Below, in pieces: positions 13,221-13,450 of a DNA stretch of 13,450 nt. The DNA is from an uncultured Erysipelotrichaceae bacterium (GTDB lineage Bacteria; Bacillota_I; Bacilli_A; RF39; UBA660): positions 1-13,450 of the forward strand of contig CACXFY010000076.1 in assembly GCA_902767005.1 (NCBI GenBank), read 5' to 3'. A program made the position numbers and the translations under genes. The stretch's first letter is position 1; every line of letters begins with the position of its first letter. The notes beneath the pieces are model-generated. The model did no database searches, had not been told where the DNA came from, and worked only from the letters and a program-made list of their open reading frames with translations.

Positions 13221-13254
13221 TGTAAATTTACATTATATTTACATATATTTATTT
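13221..13254 (+). promoter_or_regulatory. Candidate response-regulator binding site: palindrome and direct repeats
   Basis: TGTAAATTTACA (13221-13232) is a perfect 12-bp palindrome. TTTACAT occurs at 13227-13233 and 13238-13244, exactly 11 bp apart, with a weaker TTTATTT at 13248-13254. Direct repeats one helical turn apart are the binding mode of OmpR/PhoB-class regulators and resemble the Bacillus PhoP box (TT-ACA repeats). They sit just upstream of, and overlap, the -35 region of the promoter at 13275-13280. Confidence 0.45.
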
Positions 13255-13280
13255 AATTTAAATAATTGTTTCTATATAAT
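13252..13280 (+). promoter_or_regulatory. Candidate promoter of the right-edge gene
   Basis: TATAAT at 13275-13280, with a poor TTTAAT (13252-13257) at 17-bp spacing. A weak -35 overlapped by repeat boxes fits activator dependence. Confidence 0.45.
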
Positions 13281-13299
13281 TATTATAGAAGGTAATAAT

Positions 13300-13311
13300 A
13301 TGAGAGTATAA
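13300..13311 (+). CDS. Possible three-codon leader ORF (Met-Arg-Val)
   Basis: ATG AGA GTA TAA, preceded by AGAAGGT (13287-13293) at 6 bases, a ribosome binding site as good as those of real genes here. It lies between the promoter and a terminator-like hairpin ahead of the next gene, the place of a leader peptide in an attenuator. A chance ATG near a purine-rich stretch is also possible. Confidence 0.25.
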   Translation: MRV

Positions 13312-13351
13312 GGATACTAGGTTATTTTTAATTATATAAATAATAAAAAAG

Positions 13352-13381
13352 AAAGGTTGCTAGTTAATAGCTTTCCTTTTT
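13352..13381 (+). terminator. Imperfect hairpin with T-run, possible attenuator
   Basis: GCTA (13359-13362) pairs with TAGC (13368-13371), and AAAGG (13352-13356) pairs with CCTTT (13375-13379), separated by a 2x3 internal loop. T-run 13377-13381. It lies downstream of a promoter and upstream of a gene start, so it would act within the leader of that gene. Confidence 0.5.
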
Positions 13382-13396
13382 GTAGGAGATGATATT

Positions 13397-13450
13397 ATGG
13401 CAAAGATGATGAAAAATAATTATTTTAAAATATGTGTTAATGCTATACTA
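13397..13450 (+). CDS. Start of an unidentified gene (18 codons, cut by the window edge)
   Basis: The ATG is preceded by AGGAG (13384-13388) and opens a frame MAKMMKNNYFKICVNAIL that runs off the right end. A basic start followed by a hydrophobic stretch could begin a membrane segment, but too little is visible to name a family. Position after the repeat array and leader hairpin makes it the likely regulated gene. Confidence 0.55.
   Translation, partial: MAKMMKNNYFKICVNAIL

Noticed and set aside
1..13450. Mycoplasma code (TGA = Trp) suggested by the strong AT bias
   Set aside because: TGA ends several genes at sensible places (pilin genes, S16 protease, response regulator), often within ATGA overlaps, and Trp is encoded by TGG.

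Overview
The window looks like a compact, very AT-rich Bacillota (Firmicutes) chromosome, probably an uncultured, host-associated member of the Bacilli/RF39-like lineages. That placement is inference from base composition, Gram-positive-type ribosome binding sites, the lepA-hemW gene pair and a ComG/type IV pilus-type ATPase. TGA is used as a stop in several genes and TGG encodes Trp, so the code is standard, not the mycoplasma code. No tRNA, rRNA, insertion sequence, CRISPR array or prophage is visible, and no gene-free stretch exceeds 300 bases.

Layout. (1) 1-1760: the end of lepA, hemW and an HD-domain hydrolase, tightly overlapped and closed by a terminator. (2) 1775-3095: a promoter, a small membrane-anchored protein of unknown function and a thymidylate kinase, ending in a terminator shared with the convergent gene. 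(3) 3098-7566: a pilus/secretion locus. A GspE/PilB-type ATPase with an extraordinary Pro/Gln/Ala-rich tail is on the minus strand. Diverging from it on the plus strand are two prepilin-like genes, the second ending in a cell-wall-binding-like repeat. (4) 7613-9213: a membrane-anchored PDZ plus Lon-type (S16) protease, translationally coupled to a HAD phosphatase of the 5'-nucleotidase type. (5) 9226-10294: a hemolysin III/TrhA-type membrane protein and a PaaI-type thioesterase. (6) 10297-11219: a secreted/anchored single-pass protein with an Asn-rich cytoplasmic tail. (7) 11256-13219: an OmpR-family response regulator and its sensor kinase, overlapping by ATGA. (8) 13220-13450: a regulatory region with a palindrome, direct repeats of OmpR/PhoP-box type, a three-codon ORF and a terminator-like hairpin, then the first 18 codons of another gene.

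Two architecture features recur. Stop codons lie inside the terminator hairpins in six of seven transcription-unit ends. In four of the promoters a (usually extended) -10 sits only 5-6 nt before the Shine-Dalgarno, so the predicted mRNA would begin at or within the ribosome binding site. The most distinctive biology is the pilus locus (tailed ATPase, wall-binding pilin). The most testable regulatory idea is that the two-component system controls the truncated gene at the right edge.
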